Position numbers and translations under genes: made by a program | Assembly: GCA_002748265.1 (NCBI GenBank) | Contig: PDRY01000013.1 | Span: forward strand, 310,001-374,000 | DNA from: Rhodobacterales bacterium | GTDB lineage: Bacteria > Pseudomonadota > Alphaproteobacteria > Rhodobacterales > Rhodobacteraceae | Direction of reading: 5' to 3' | Length of the DNA: 64,000 nt | Shown here: positions 26,122-34,655 of the stretch, piece by piece | How positions within the stretch are numbered: position 1 is the first letter of the stretch | How the letters are laid out: each line of letters starts with the position of its first letter | The notes under the pieces: generated by a model | Database searches by the model: none | What the model saw: only the letters and a program-made list of their open reading frames with translations | What the model was told of the DNA's origin: nothing

Positions 26122-26901
26122 ATGGATCTTGGAATAAGAGGCAAGAAAGCGCTGGTTTGTGCAAGCTCTAAAGGGCTTGGGCTTGGGTGTGCGCGGGCTT
26201 TGGCCGATGCGGGGGCGGATCTCGTGATGAACGCGCGCGGCACTGAGGCGCTTGCCGCGGCAGCGCAGGAAATCGAGCGCGCGCATGGCGTTACCGTGAC
26301 GCAGGTCGCCTGCGACGTGACCACACCCGACGGGCAAGCGCAGCTTTTGGAGGCCGCCGCTGGTGCTGACATCCTGGTCACAAATGCGGGCGGCCCGCCG
26401 CCCGGAGTATGGAGCGACTGGTCTCGCGCGGATTTTCAGGCGGCGATTGATGCCAACATGCTGGCGCCGATTGCGCTCATGCAGGGACTTTTGCCCGGCA
26501 TGATCGAAAAGCGGTGGGGGCGGGTGGTCAACATCACCAGCCAGGCCGTGCGCTCTCCGATCCCGGCGCTTGGGCTTTCGAACACCGCGCGCAGCGGGCT
26601 GACCGGTTTTGTCGCGGGCACGGCGCGGCAGGTCGCCGAATATGGCGTTGCGATCAACAATCTGTTGCCCGGCATTCACGACACGGACCGGGCGGATGCG
26701 CTCGACAAGGGCGTCGCGGGCAGTTCCGGCATCAGCCAGGACGCGGCGCGGGCGCAGCGCGAGGCCACCATTCCCGCCCGCCGCTACGGCACACCCGAAG
26801 AGTTTGGCGCCACCTGCGCGTTCCTGTGTTCGCAATATGCGGGCTTTATCATCGGGCAAAACGTGATGCTCGATGGTGGCGCCGCGAATATCGCGATCTA
26901 G
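26122..26901 (+). CDS. SDR-family oxidoreductase
   Basis: A 259-residue Rossmann-fold enzyme. The cofactor-binding glycine motif is altered: KALVCASSKGLGLGCARALADAG (ASSKGLG in place of TGxxxGxG), as in several SDRs related to 3-oxoacyl-ACP reductases. LVTNAGGPPPG is the NAG motif. The catalytic Ser is expected in NITSQAVRSP; the usual Y-x-x-x-K is replaced by NTARSGLTGF, so the Tyr and Lys are absent, which makes the reaction doubtful. GGGAGG lies upstream. The next gene, an ABC ATPase, is 63 bases downstream. Confidence 0.82.
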   Translation: MDLGIRGKKALVCASSKGLGLGCARALADAGADLVMNARGTEALAAAAQEIERAHGVTVTQVACDVTTPDGQAQLLEAAAGADILVTNAGGPPPGVWSDWSRADFQAAIDANMLAPIALMQGLLPGMIEKRWGRVVNITSQAVRSPIPALGLSNTARSGLTGFVAGTARQVAEYGVAINNLLPGIHDTDRADALDKGVAGSSGISQDAARAQREATIPARRYGTPEEFGATCAFLCSQYAGFIIGQNVMLDGGAANIAI

Positions 26902-26964
26902 CGGGCTCTTGCGATGCGGGGCGGGGCTTGATACCCCGCCCTGACTGTTTCGCTCGGGAAAGAC

Positions 26965-28050
26965 ATGACCGACATCGCCCCCCGGCTTGAGATTCGCAAT
27001 CTGGTGCGCGCCTATGACGGGCAGCGCGTGGTCGATGACGTGAGCCTGTCGATCATGCCCGGAGAGGTCATGTGCCTTCTGGGCCCCTCGGGCTGCGGCA
27101 AATCCACGACCTTGCGCATGATCGCCGGGGTGGAGCGGCAGGATAGCGGCTCGATCTATGTCGATGGCTCTTTGGTCTGCGACACGGTGTTCCGCCTGCC
27201 GCCCGAAGCGCGCCATATCGGCCTGATGTTCCAGGATTTCGCGCTGTTTCCGCATCTCGATGTCGGGCGCAATGTGGCGTTCGGGCTCAAGGGCGGGCTT
27301 GGCGCCAACCGGGCACGGGTTGAGGAGCTGCTTAGCAAGGTCGGGATGCTGCGCTATATTGATCAGTATCCGCACGAGTTGTCAGGGGGCGAGCAGCAGC
27401 GCGTTGCACTTGCCCGCGCTCTTGCGCCCCGGCCCAAGGTCATGCTCATGGATGAGCCGTTTTCCGGGCTCGATGACCGCCTGCGCGACGACATTCGCGA
27501 TGAAACGCTCGATCTGCTCAAGGCGGAGAACGCGGCGGTGCTGTTGGTCACGCATGAACCCACAGAGGCCATGCGCATGGCCGATGAGATTGCCCTGATG
27601 CGGGGGGGGACGGTCGTGCAGCGCGGGGCGCCCTACAACATCTACAACGCGCCCGTGGATCGTCAGGCGGCTGCGTTCTTTAGCGACATCAACGTGTTGA
27701 GCGGCGCTGTTCAAGGGGCGCTGACGGAAACCGCCTTTGGGACATTCCTTGCGCCGGGCTTTCGCGATGGCACGCATGTGGACATTGTGTTTCGCCCCCA
27801 GCACGTGCAGATCGACTTTGATCGCGATGGGCGCGGCCCACATCCGACGATGCGCACAGGCACGCCGGCCCGCGCCATCGTTCAGCGGGCGCGGTTCATG
27901 GGCTCCGAGAGCCTTGTCGAATTCCGGCTGGATTTCGACGGCTCCAAGGTGACGGCCAAGGTGCCGAATGTGTTCCTGCCCAAACCGGGCACGCCGCTGT
28001 GGCTGATGGTGCGCCGCGACCGCTGCTTTGTTTTCGAGCGCGACGACTAG
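26965..28050 (+). CDS. ABC transporter ATP-binding protein (MOI/FbpC-PotA type), orphan
   Basis: A 361-residue nucleotide-binding subunit. Seen: Walker A GPSGCGKST (about residue 39), Q-loop MFQDFALFPHLDVGRNVAFGL, signature LSGGEQQRVALARAL, Walker B KVMLMDEPFSGLD, and the H-loop LLVTHEPTEAMRMADEIALM. A C-terminal TOBE-like domain follows (VDIVFRPQHVQIDF; RARFMGSESLVEFRL). This class energises iron, sulfate or polyamine importers. No permease or binding protein lies beside it, so its partner must be elsewhere or absent. Confidence 0.88.
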   Translation: MTDIAPRLEIRNLVRAYDGQRVVDDVSLSIMPGEVMCLLGPSGCGKSTTLRMIAGVERQDSGSIYVDGSLVCDTVFRLPPEARHIGLMFQDFALFPHLDVGRNVAFGLKGGLGANRARVEELLSKVGMLRYIDQYPHELSGGEQQRVALARALAPRPKVMLMDEPFSGLDDRLRDDIRDETLDLLKAENAAVLLVTHEPTEAMRMADEIALMRGGTVVQRGAPYNIYNAPVDRQAAAFFSDINVLSGAVQGALTETAFGTFLAPGFRDGTHVDIVFRPQHVQIDFDRDGRGPHPTMRTGTPARAIVQRARFMGSESLVEFRLDFDGSKVTAKVPNVFLPKPGTPLWLMVRRDRCFVFERDD

Positions 28051-28082
28051 CGCAATAGCTCCATGCGGGGCAGGGTGAGCGG

Positions 28083-28799
28083 ATGAAAGCGACCATCCCA
28101 CCTGATCAGACCGACGCTGCCCGTGCGCCTTTGCCCAAGATGCAGCCCGTTACCGGCCCGTGGATCACGGTGAATGCCGACTATGCTGATCAGATGGCAG
28201 AGCGGGACCGGCTGCTGGCGCAGCGTCGGGGCGACGTGATTGCGATGCTGCCTGACGCGCAGGAGGCGTGCGCCGAAGCGTTGGAGGTGATCCTCGAAGC
28301 GCTTCCTCCGTTGGGGTTCGAAGTCACGCCGGAGCAGGTGCGCCGCCCCGATGGGGTGTGGGTCCCGTTGGCGGCGCCGCTTGATACGCTTGCGCGGCTC
28401 ATCACGGAAGACATCTGTATCCTGCAAAAGCAGGGCGATGAACATGTGCTGATCGCGGCGGCTCTGCTCTTTCCGTCCAGCTGGACGCTGTCGCAAAAGA
28501 TCGGGCGCCCGCTGCGCGCGATCCACATGCCGGTCGCGCCCTATGACGATGCGATCGCCGCGCGGGTGCAGAGGTTCTTTGATGGGGTGCGGCCCGGCCG
28601 GCCGCTGTGGCGGGCGAATCTGCTCGATTACGAGGATGCTGCGCTCTACCAGCCCCGCCGCGAATACGAACCCAAGGGCCGCGAGCCCGGCGTGCGGCCG
28701 ATGTTTTGGCGATCGGAGCGGCAGACGGTGTTGCGCCTGCCACGCACAGAGGCGGTGGTCTTTGCCATTCACACGACAGTGGTGCCGCGCGAGGCGTGA
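28083..28799 (+). CDS. DUF3445 / heme-dependent oxidative N-demethylase-like protein
   Basis: A 238-residue cytosolic protein resembling the HODM family (PF11927), some members of which oxidatively demethylate dimethylamine using a PAS-fold heme. Recognisable parts are WITVNADYADQMAERDRLLA, ITEDICILQKQGDEHVLIAA (about residues 101-120), LLFPSSWTLSQKIGRPLRAIH, and the C-terminal FWRSERQTVLRLPRTEAVVFAIHTTV. His and Cys residues are present but I cannot assign the heme ligand. It starts 32 bases after the ABC gene and may share its transcript. Confidence 0.82.
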   Translation: MKATIPPDQTDAARAPLPKMQPVTGPWITVNADYADQMAERDRLLAQRRGDVIAMLPDAQEACAEALEVILEALPPLGFEVTPEQVRRPDGVWVPLAAPLDTLARLITEDICILQKQGDEHVLIAAALLFPSSWTLSQKIGRPLRAIHMPVAPYDDAIAARVQRFFDGVRPGRPLWRANLLDYEDAALYQPRREYEPKGREPGVRPMFWRSERQTVLRLPRTEAVVFAIHTTVVPREA

Positions 28800-28806
28800 G
28801 GAGGGG

Positions 28807-29928
28807 TCAGGCCGCGATCAGCGGCTTGCCGTTTTTCCCGTGGCGGAAGGCGAGCTGCCGCCCTTCTCGGCCCGAGACAAAGGGGCGGGCCGGGGGATAG
28901 GCCGTGTCCTGTTCCAGCTCGGGGAAGGCGCGGTACAGGCTGGTCAGCGCCTTTGGGCTCAGCGTTTTCAGGGCCATGGGGCCGGGGAAGAAGCTTTCGG
29001 TTTCCGCGCCGTTCGAGCGCACGATGCGGTGCGTTTCGAACATCATGTGGAAATAGGTCACTTCGGGCAGGTCATCGGCCAATGTGATCCCCTCCAGCTC
29101 AAGAAGGTGTTTGGCCGCGACCAGCACTTCGGCCGCGGCAAACATGCGTTCCGCGATCCTGGAGCGCACCAGCACGCGGTGTTGCTGCGACACGACCAGC
29201 GGCTTTTCCGGACACCCTGCACCCAGGGCGCCGGGTGCGATGCGCACCGGAATAAGGGACGGGCGCGTTCCAAGCGCGTAGGCGCTGTGCAGAGAGGCGC
29301 TGATCCACAAGACAGGCTGCGGGCCTTCGTCAGTCAGGACAAGATCGCCGGGCCCCAGAGTTTCGATCGGCCGCTCGCCCTCGGGCGTGTCGATCATCGT
29401 GCCTTTGGCAAAGCAAACCGATCCGTCGACCCGGTCGATATACATTCCGTTATAGGTGCTGCTCTCAAGCTGATTGAGCGTGATCGTCTCAATCGGGCCG
29501 CTCAGATAGCTGACGACATCGGTATTCTGTTCGTATTCCGGGGCAATGAACGTGTTGCCCTGCGTGTCCTGAAAGATCACCGCGGTGACGGTTTCGGTGG
29601 TGCCGTCCTGAAAGGTGATCGTCGCGAAATAGGTCGCCGTGGCGTCGAATGTGGAGCTGTTGAGCGGGCCGCCTGGGGCCTGCCAGGTAAAGCCGTCCTG
29701 GCTGCCCACGGCGCCGTCCATGTCCAGAACGCCTTGGGTGCCGCCATTGTCCTGCGGGGTCACCTCAACAAGGTTGTCACGCAAAGGATTTGCGGCATCG
29801 CCAAAGCTCTGCCCCACCAGACGCCATGCGTCATTGGCTTGATTGTCGTACTCATCGTTGGACCAATTCGGTGCCGGGTCGATGAGAGGTAGCACGCCCA
29901 GATAGAGCGCGTCCCATACCAGTGCCAT
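28807..29928 (-). CDS. Hint-domain protein (Hint_2 family)
   Basis: A 373-residue protein. The N-terminal 180 residues are a beta-rich region with acidic loops (DPAPNWSNDEYDNQANDAW; ATITFQDGTTETVTAVIFQD) that may be an adhesin-like or surface module. The Hint domain starts at CFAKGTMIDTPEGERPIETL with block A Cys, then GPGDLVLTDEG and block B LVVSQQHRVLVRSRIAERMF, and the C-terminal VTYFHMMFETHRIVRSNGAE block. No signal peptide is evident. The start is placed at 29928 (MALVWD), where GGAGGCAGGA lies upstream. It ends 8 bases from the convergent HODM-type gene. Confidence 0.82.
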   Translation of the reverse strand: MALVWDALYLGVLPLIDPAPNWSNDEYDNQANDAWRLVGQSFGDAANPLRDNLVEVTPQDNGGTQGVLDMDGAVGSQDGFTWQAPGGPLNSSTFDATATYFATITFQDGTTETVTAVIFQDTQGNTFIAPEYEQNTDVVSYLSGPIETITLNQLESSTYNGMYIDRVDGSVCFAKGTMIDTPEGERPIETLGPGDLVLTDEGPQPVLWISASLHSAYALGTRPSLIPVRIAPGALGAGCPEKPLVVSQQHRVLVRSRIAERMFAAAEVLVAAKHLLELEGITLADDLPEVTYFHMMFETHRIVRSNGAETESFFPGPMALKTLSPKALTSLYRAFPELEQDTAYPPARPFVSGREGRQLAFRHGKNGKPLIAA

Positions 29929-30413
29929 TCCTGCCTCCGTCCCTCGCTCCGGGTGCCGCTCTTGGTGGCGGCGCTTGATCCGAACCGGGTGCAACCCGTC
30001 TTTGCGGGCCTCATTAAGCAGACGTTAATCGGGCAGGGGCGAGCGGAGGAACGGTGTTCTTGATCTGGCGACAATCATGGTGCGGCGTGAGTCTTTTTGG
30101 CCACAATCCACTGAAAGAGCTGCGAATAATTCACAAATCGCCACTTCGGCGCCTTCGGGTTGCCTTAATTCGGCCTCATTTCGGTGGGGTCACCACGTGG
30201 CCGGAAGGATGCCTTGCGGGCTTGAGCTGCTAACGCGCGGTCGTGGTGAGAATCGCCGCCCAGAGGGCGTTTTCAGCCCCCTGACAGATCGGGAGATCCT
30301 GTGCGATCCGGGTCTGGGTCTCCTCAATCCCGCATCCCGTTGGCGCGACGGAGGTAAGCGCAACGGTGTGCGCGGTGCTGCTGGCCTCCTAACGAAAGGC
30401 GCTCATGCCAACG
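29929..30413. other. Intergenic region with no recognisable gene
   Basis: About 490 bases between the Hint gene start and the glnA terminator. I see no start with a ribosome-binding site giving a plausible protein, no tRNA and no repeat copy. One plus-strand frame is open through it into glnA, but its composition does not look coding. It presumably holds the Hint gene promoter. Confidence 0.5.
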
Positions 30414-30443
30414 AAAAAGGGCGCCCCGTGCGGAGCGCCCTTT
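30414..30443 (-). terminator. Terminator of glnA
   Basis: On the minus strand GGGCGCTCC-GCAC-GGGGCGCCC followed by TTTTT (the A run at 30414-30418). It is located 19 bases past the glnA stop. Confidence 0.88.
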
Positions 30444-30461
30444 CCCTGATGTCTCAGCCGC

Positions 30462-31868
30462 TTAGCAGCTGTAGTAGAGCTTGTATTCCACCGGGTGGGG
30501 GGTGTGCTCATACTCGTAGACTTCTTCCCATTTCAGGTCGAGATAGCCCTGGATCTGGTCCTTGGTGAACACGTCACCGGCCAGCAGGAAGTCGTGATCG
30601 GCTTCCAGGCTGTCGAGCGCTTCACGCAGGCTGGCGCAGACGGTCGGGATGCCTTCCAGCTCTTCGGGGGGCAGATCGTAGAGGTTCTTGTCCATGGCCG
30701 GGCCCGGATCGATCTTGTTCTTGATGCCGTCGAGACCGGCCATCAGGAGCGCCGAGAAGCACAGGTAGGGGTTCGCGGACGGATCGGGGAAGCGGGCCTC
30801 GACGCGCTTGGCCTTCGGGCTTTCGGTCCACGGAATGCGGACGCAGCCGGAACGGTTGCGGGCCGAATAGGCGCGCAGCACAGGGGCTTCGAAACCGGGG
30901 ATCAGGCGCTTGTAGCTGTTGGTGCCCGGGTTGGTGAAGGCGTTCAGCGTCTTGGCGTGCTTGAGCACACCGCCGATGAACCACAGCGCTTCCTGGGACA
31001 GGTCGGCATACTGATCGCCTGCGAACAGCGGCTTGCCGTCCTTCCAGATGGACATGTTCACGTGCATCCCGGTGCCGTTATCGCCAGCGATCGGCTTGGG
31101 CATGAAGGTGGCCGATTTGCCGTAGGCGGCGGCCACGTTGTGGATCACGTATTTGTACTTCTGCTGCTGATCGGCCTGCACGGTCAGCGTGTCGAAGATC
31201 ATCCCCAGCTCGTGCTGGCAGGAGGCCACTTCGTGGTGGTGCTTGTCGACCTTCATGCCCATGCGCTTCATGGTGGAGAGCATCTCGGAGCGGATGTCCT
31301 GAGCATCGTCGATCGGGTTGACCGGGAAGTAGCCGCCCTTGACGCCGGGACGGTGGCCCATGTTGCCCATCTCGTATTCGGTGTCGGTGTTCCAAGCAGC
31401 GTCCTGGGCGTCGACTTCGAAGGAGACCTTGTTCATGGCGACCTGGTAACGCACGTCGTCGAACAGGAAGAATTCGGCTTCCGGGCCGACGAAGAAGCTG
31501 TCGCCGATGCCGGAGGACTTCAGATAGGCTTCGGCCTTCTCGGCGGTGGCGCGGGGGTCGCGCTCATAGGCTTCGCCGGTGTCGGGCTCCGCGATGGAGC
31601 AGTGCACGGCCAGGGTCTTTTCCGCGTAGAACGGATCGATATAGGCGGAGCGCGCGTCGGGCATGAGTTTCATGTCCGAGGCTTCGATCGATTTCCAGCC
31701 CGCGATGGAGGAGCCGTCGAACATGAAGCCTTCTTCAAGGAAGTCTTCGTCCACCTGGTCCTGCAGCAGGGTCACGTGCTGAAGCTTGCCGCGCGTGTCG
31801 GTGAATCGGATGTCGACATATTCGACTTCCTCGTCGGCGATCAGCTTGAGAAGGGCTTTGTTGTCCAT
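30462..31868 (-). CDS. glnA: Glutamine synthetase type I
   Basis: ATP-dependent conversion of glutamate and ammonia to glutamine, the main nitrogen assimilation step. The 468-residue dodecameric type I enzyme shows [27 protein letters not shown], the ATP-binding [38 protein letters not shown], and the adenylylation loop [12 protein letters not shown] whose Tyr is the GlnE target. GAGAGGAC precedes the ATG at 31868; the open frame above it covers glnB. It is 64 bases downstream of glnB, forming the usual glnBA operon. Confidence 0.97.
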   Translation of the reverse strand: MDNKALLKLIADEEVEYVDIRFTDTRGKLQHVTLLQDQVDEDFLEEGFMFDGSSIAGWKSIEASDMKLMPDARSAYIDPFYAEKTLAVHCSIAEPDTGEAYERDPRATAEKAEAYLKSSGIGDSFFVGPEAEFFLFDDVRYQVAMNKVSFEVDAQDAAWNTDTEYEMGNMGHRPGVKGGYFPVNPIDDAQDIRSEMLSTMKRMGMKVDKHHHEVASCQHELGMIFDTLTVQADQQQKYKYVIHNVAAAYGKSATFMPKPIAGDNGTGMHVNMSIWKDGKPLFAGDQYADLSQEALWFIGGVLKHAKTLNAFTNPGTNSYKRLIPGFEAPVLRAYSARNRSGCVRIPWTESPKAKRVEARFPDPSANPYLCFSALLMAGLDGIKNKIDPGPAMDKNLYDLPPEELEGIPTVCASLREALDSLEADHDFLLAGDVFTKDQIQGYLDLKWEEVYEYEHTPHPVEYKLYYSC

Positions 31869-31932
31869 TTCGTCCTCTCTTGGGTTGAATGCGGTGCGGT
31901 ATGGATGGCCATACCAGTGGGTATGGGGTGGT

Positions 31933-32328
<396 letters not shown>

Positions 32329-32421
32329 TCAATGCGACGGATGCGCGGGCTGCGGCGCTGCGGCATGATATCAGGCCCGCTGCCTAATAATTGTGCAGAA
32401 CGCTCAAAATGGAGGCGATGC

Positions 32422-33966
32422 GTGACCGAGCTGCTGACAGCCGCCCAGATGCGGGACGTGGAGACGCGGGCCATCGAGTCGGGATCGGTGAGCGGTCTTG
32501 AGCTGATGGAGCGTGCCGGAGCAGGCGTTGTCTCGGCCATCCTGCGGATGGCGGAGGAGGGGGGCTCTGCCCCCGTCGCCTGTGGCGACTCCCCCGAGGT
32601 ATTTGGACAAATAAGAAACGCGGTTGTGCTGTGCGGGCCGGGGAACAACGGCGGGGACGGGTTCGTGATTGCCCGGCTGCTGGTCGAGGCGGGGTGGACC
32701 GTGAGCGTGGTTCTGTTCGGGGATGCCGCGAAGTTGCCGCCCGATGCGCGGGTTAATCATGACCGCTGGTGCGAGATCGGCGCTATTCAACCCTGGGAGA
32801 GATCCGGGGCGGAGAGCTTTGCGGACCGGCCCCTGGTGGTGGATGCGGTCTTTGGCACGGGGCTCGCGAGGCCAATCCCCGGAGCGGTGCGGGAAGTGCT
32901 GTGGGCGGCGCGGGGCTGCCCGGTTGTGGCGGTGGATTTGCCGTCGATGCTGGGCTCCGACAGCGGCGCTGACTTGGGCAGCTGGCCCGACGATGCCGGG
33001 TTTGCGCATCTGACGGTGAGTTTTCACCGGTTCAAGCGGGGGCATATTCTGGGCGCGGGGCCGCGCTTGTGCGGGCGGGTTGAGCTTGCCGATATTGGGC
33101 TGAACGGGGCGGCGACGGAGGCCGTGCGGCTGGTGGAGGCGCCAGAGGGGATTGGCAAGCCCCAGGGGCATAAGTTTGATCATGGATCTGCTCTCGTCCT
33201 CACGGGCGGCATGGGGCGCACGGGGGCGGCGCGGCTTGCGGCGCGGGGGGCTTTGCGGATAGGGGCCGGGCTGGTGACGCTGGCCGCGCCGGGGAATGCG
33301 ATGGCTGAATGCGCCGCGCGGATTGACGCGCTGATGCTGCGGCGTTGCGACGACGCGGGTAGCCTCGTGCAGCTGCTGGAGGACCCGCGCATCACCGCGC
33401 TGTGCCTGGGGCCGGGGCTGGGCGTTGAGCGCGCGCGCGATTTGCTGTCGGTGGCCTTGGAGGCCGGTCTAAGCTGCGTTCTGGATGCTGATGCGATTAC
33501 TGCCCTTGCGGGTGGAGCGTCGGGGGGCGGGCTGCATGAGCGCTGTGTGCTGACGCCCCACAGCGGGGAGTTCGCGCGGCTATTTCCGGACCTGTCCTTG
33601 GATGCGCCGGTTGAGGCGGCGGCGGAGGCGGCGGTGCGGGCGGGCTGCACGGTGCTTCTGAAAGGCCCGGCGACAGTGATCGCCGCGCCGGATGGGCGGG
33701 TTGCGGTCCACGCTGCGGTCTATGAGCGAGCCGTGCCATGGCTGGCGACGGCGGGGGCGGGAGACGTCCTGGCCGGGATGATCGCCGGGCTCATGGCGCG
33801 CGGCTGGGTAGCGTTCGAGGCCGCCAAAGCCGGTGCTTGGCTGCATGCCGAAGCTGCGCGGCTGTTTGGCCCCGGGCTCATCGCGGAGGACCTGCCCGAG
33901 CAGATCCCCTTGGTGTTACGGCTGCTTCAGAACGGGGTGCAGACCAGTTCCAGCCCGTCAGCATAG
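32422..33966 (+). CDS. nnr: Bifunctional NAD(P)H-hydrate epimerase / ADP-dependent dehydratase
   Basis: Repairs hydrated NAD(P)H: the N-terminal YjeF_N domain epimerises NAD(P)HX and the C-terminal ribokinase-like domain dehydrates it. Seen: LTAAQMRDVETRAIESGSVSG, CGPGNNGGDGFVIARLL (about residues 74-90), DAVFGTGLARP, then CLGPGLG, VLTPHSGEFARLFPD and the anion hole TAGAGDVLAGMIAGL. GTG at 32422 is chosen because GGAGG lies 6 bases upstream. Residues about 46-65 (between SAILRMAEE and AVVLCGP) are encoded by an in-frame copy of a dispersed hairpin repeat (copy C). The 514 residues are otherwise normal. Its last 40 bases overlap a convergent Hint gene. Confidence 0.93.
   Translation: MTELLTAAQMRDVETRAIESGSVSGLELMERAGAGVVSAILRMAEEGGSAPVACGDSPEVFGQIRNAVVLCGPGNNGGDGFVIARLLVEAGWTVSVVLFGDAAKLPPDARVNHDRWCEIGAIQPWERSGAESFADRPLVVDAVFGTGLARPIPGAVREVLWAARGCPVVAVDLPSMLGSDSGADLGSWPDDAGFAHLTVSFHRFKRGHILGAGPRLCGRVELADIGLNGAATEAVRLVEAPEGIGKPQGHKFDHGSALVLTGGMGRTGAARLAARGALRIGAGLVTLAAPGNAMAECAARIDALMLRRCDDAGSLVQLLEDPRITALCLGPGLGVERARDLLSVALEAGLSCVLDADAITALAGGASGGGLHERCVLTPHSGEFARLFPDLSLDAPVEAAAEAAVRAGCTVLLKGPATVIAAPDGRVAVHAAVYERAVPWLATAGAGDVLAGMIAGLMARGWVAFEAAKAGAWLHAEAARLFGPGLIAEDLPEQIPLVLRLLQNGVQTSSSPSA
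32559..32617 (+). repeat. Dispersed hairpin repeat, copy C, inside nnr
   Basis: GGGGGGCTCTGCCCCC, then the perfect hairpin GTCGCC-TGT-GGCGAC, then TCCCCCGAGGTATTTGG and ACAAATAAGAA. It shares the tail TATTTGGACAAATAAGAA and both hairpins with copy D. It is read in frame, encoding GGSAPVACGDSPEVFGQIR. Confidence 0.85.
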
Positions 33967-34379
33967 ACGATCCGGCCTTCGTCGAATTTCGGGCGGACCA
34001 GCTCGACGCTTTGATAGCCCGCATCGGTGATCGTGCTGCCGTTGACCAGATCGCCGGCCTCGGTGATCGTGGGCATGCGGCTTGGGCCGCTTTCCATGAA
34101 GATCAGAGTCTCCTCCCCGACGGTGAGCGCGGCGGAGGGTTTACCCGGAGCAATGGCATCCGGAGCAATGTGGATCAGCCGGGCGATGCCTTGCGCCCGC
34201 TCAATGGTGCCAACGCGTTGCAGCCCATATTCGCGGGTGATGATGAAGCTGCCTTCCGACAGATCGCCCATCGTCTCGACTCCGGCACGAGTCAGCACGG
34301 TGGTTTGGGCCAGCATGCCAACCGCAGGGATCGAGGCGCTGGCAACGTCGTTGCCGTCGAATTCGTGTGCCTGGTACAT
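33927..34379 (-). CDS. Small degenerate Hint-like protein
   Basis: A 150-residue protein that aligns by pattern to the Hint_2 proteins nearby: AVGMLAQTTVLTRAGVETMG at the block A position, DLSEGSFIITREYGLQRVGT matching PGDxxxTRDxGxQxxRW, and RIVYADGLELV matching the C-terminal block. Residues thought necessary for Hint chemistry are missing: no Cys or Ser starts block A and the block B His (VSPxHRI) is replaced by LTVGEETLIFMES. It is probably a non-catalytic relative. It overlaps nnr by 40 bases at the 3' end. Confidence 0.7.
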   Translation of the reverse strand: MYQAHEFDGNDVASASIPAVGMLAQTTVLTRAGVETMGDLSEGSFIITREYGLQRVGTIERAQGIARLIHIAPDAIAPGKPSAALTVGEETLIFMESGPSRMPTITEAGDLVNGSTITDAGYQSVELVRPKFDEGRIVYADGLELVCTPF

Positions 34380-34542
34380 AGTCTCAGCCGTCCGTTGAAA
34401 CAGTTATCTGATCGTTAACGTTTCACTAGAGGGCGCTTATGGCGAAATTGGGGCGGGCTGTTCGGCGCCCACGTCTTTTTTCGGATATTTTTCCGCTCGC
34501 ATCCCGGCGGGGCCTTTGGTAGAGAGCGGCGCAATCTTTCCT

Positions 34543-34627
34543 GCGGGTGTGGCGAAATTGGTAGACGCACCAGATTTAGGTTCTGGCGCCGCAAGGCGTG
34601 GGGGTTCAAGTCCCTCCACCCGCACCA
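34543..34627 (+). tRNA. tRNA-Leu (anticodon TAG)
   Basis: 85 nt with encoded CCA and a long variable arm. The acceptor GCGGGTG pairs with CACCCGC; the anticodon loop is TTTAGGT between CCAGA and TCTGG; the variable arm is CGCCGCAAGGCG and the T arm GGGGG-TTCAAGT-CCCTC. TAG reads CUA leucine codons. It lies 28 bases upstream of tig. Confidence 0.96.
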
Positions 34628-34655
34628 CTGAATGACGATGAAAAGGACGGCAAGG

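Noticed and set aside
30077-30568. Open frame of 163 codons before glnA
   Set aside because: It crosses the glnA terminator and the glnA 3' end on the opposite strand, lacks a ribosome-binding site and resembles no known protein.
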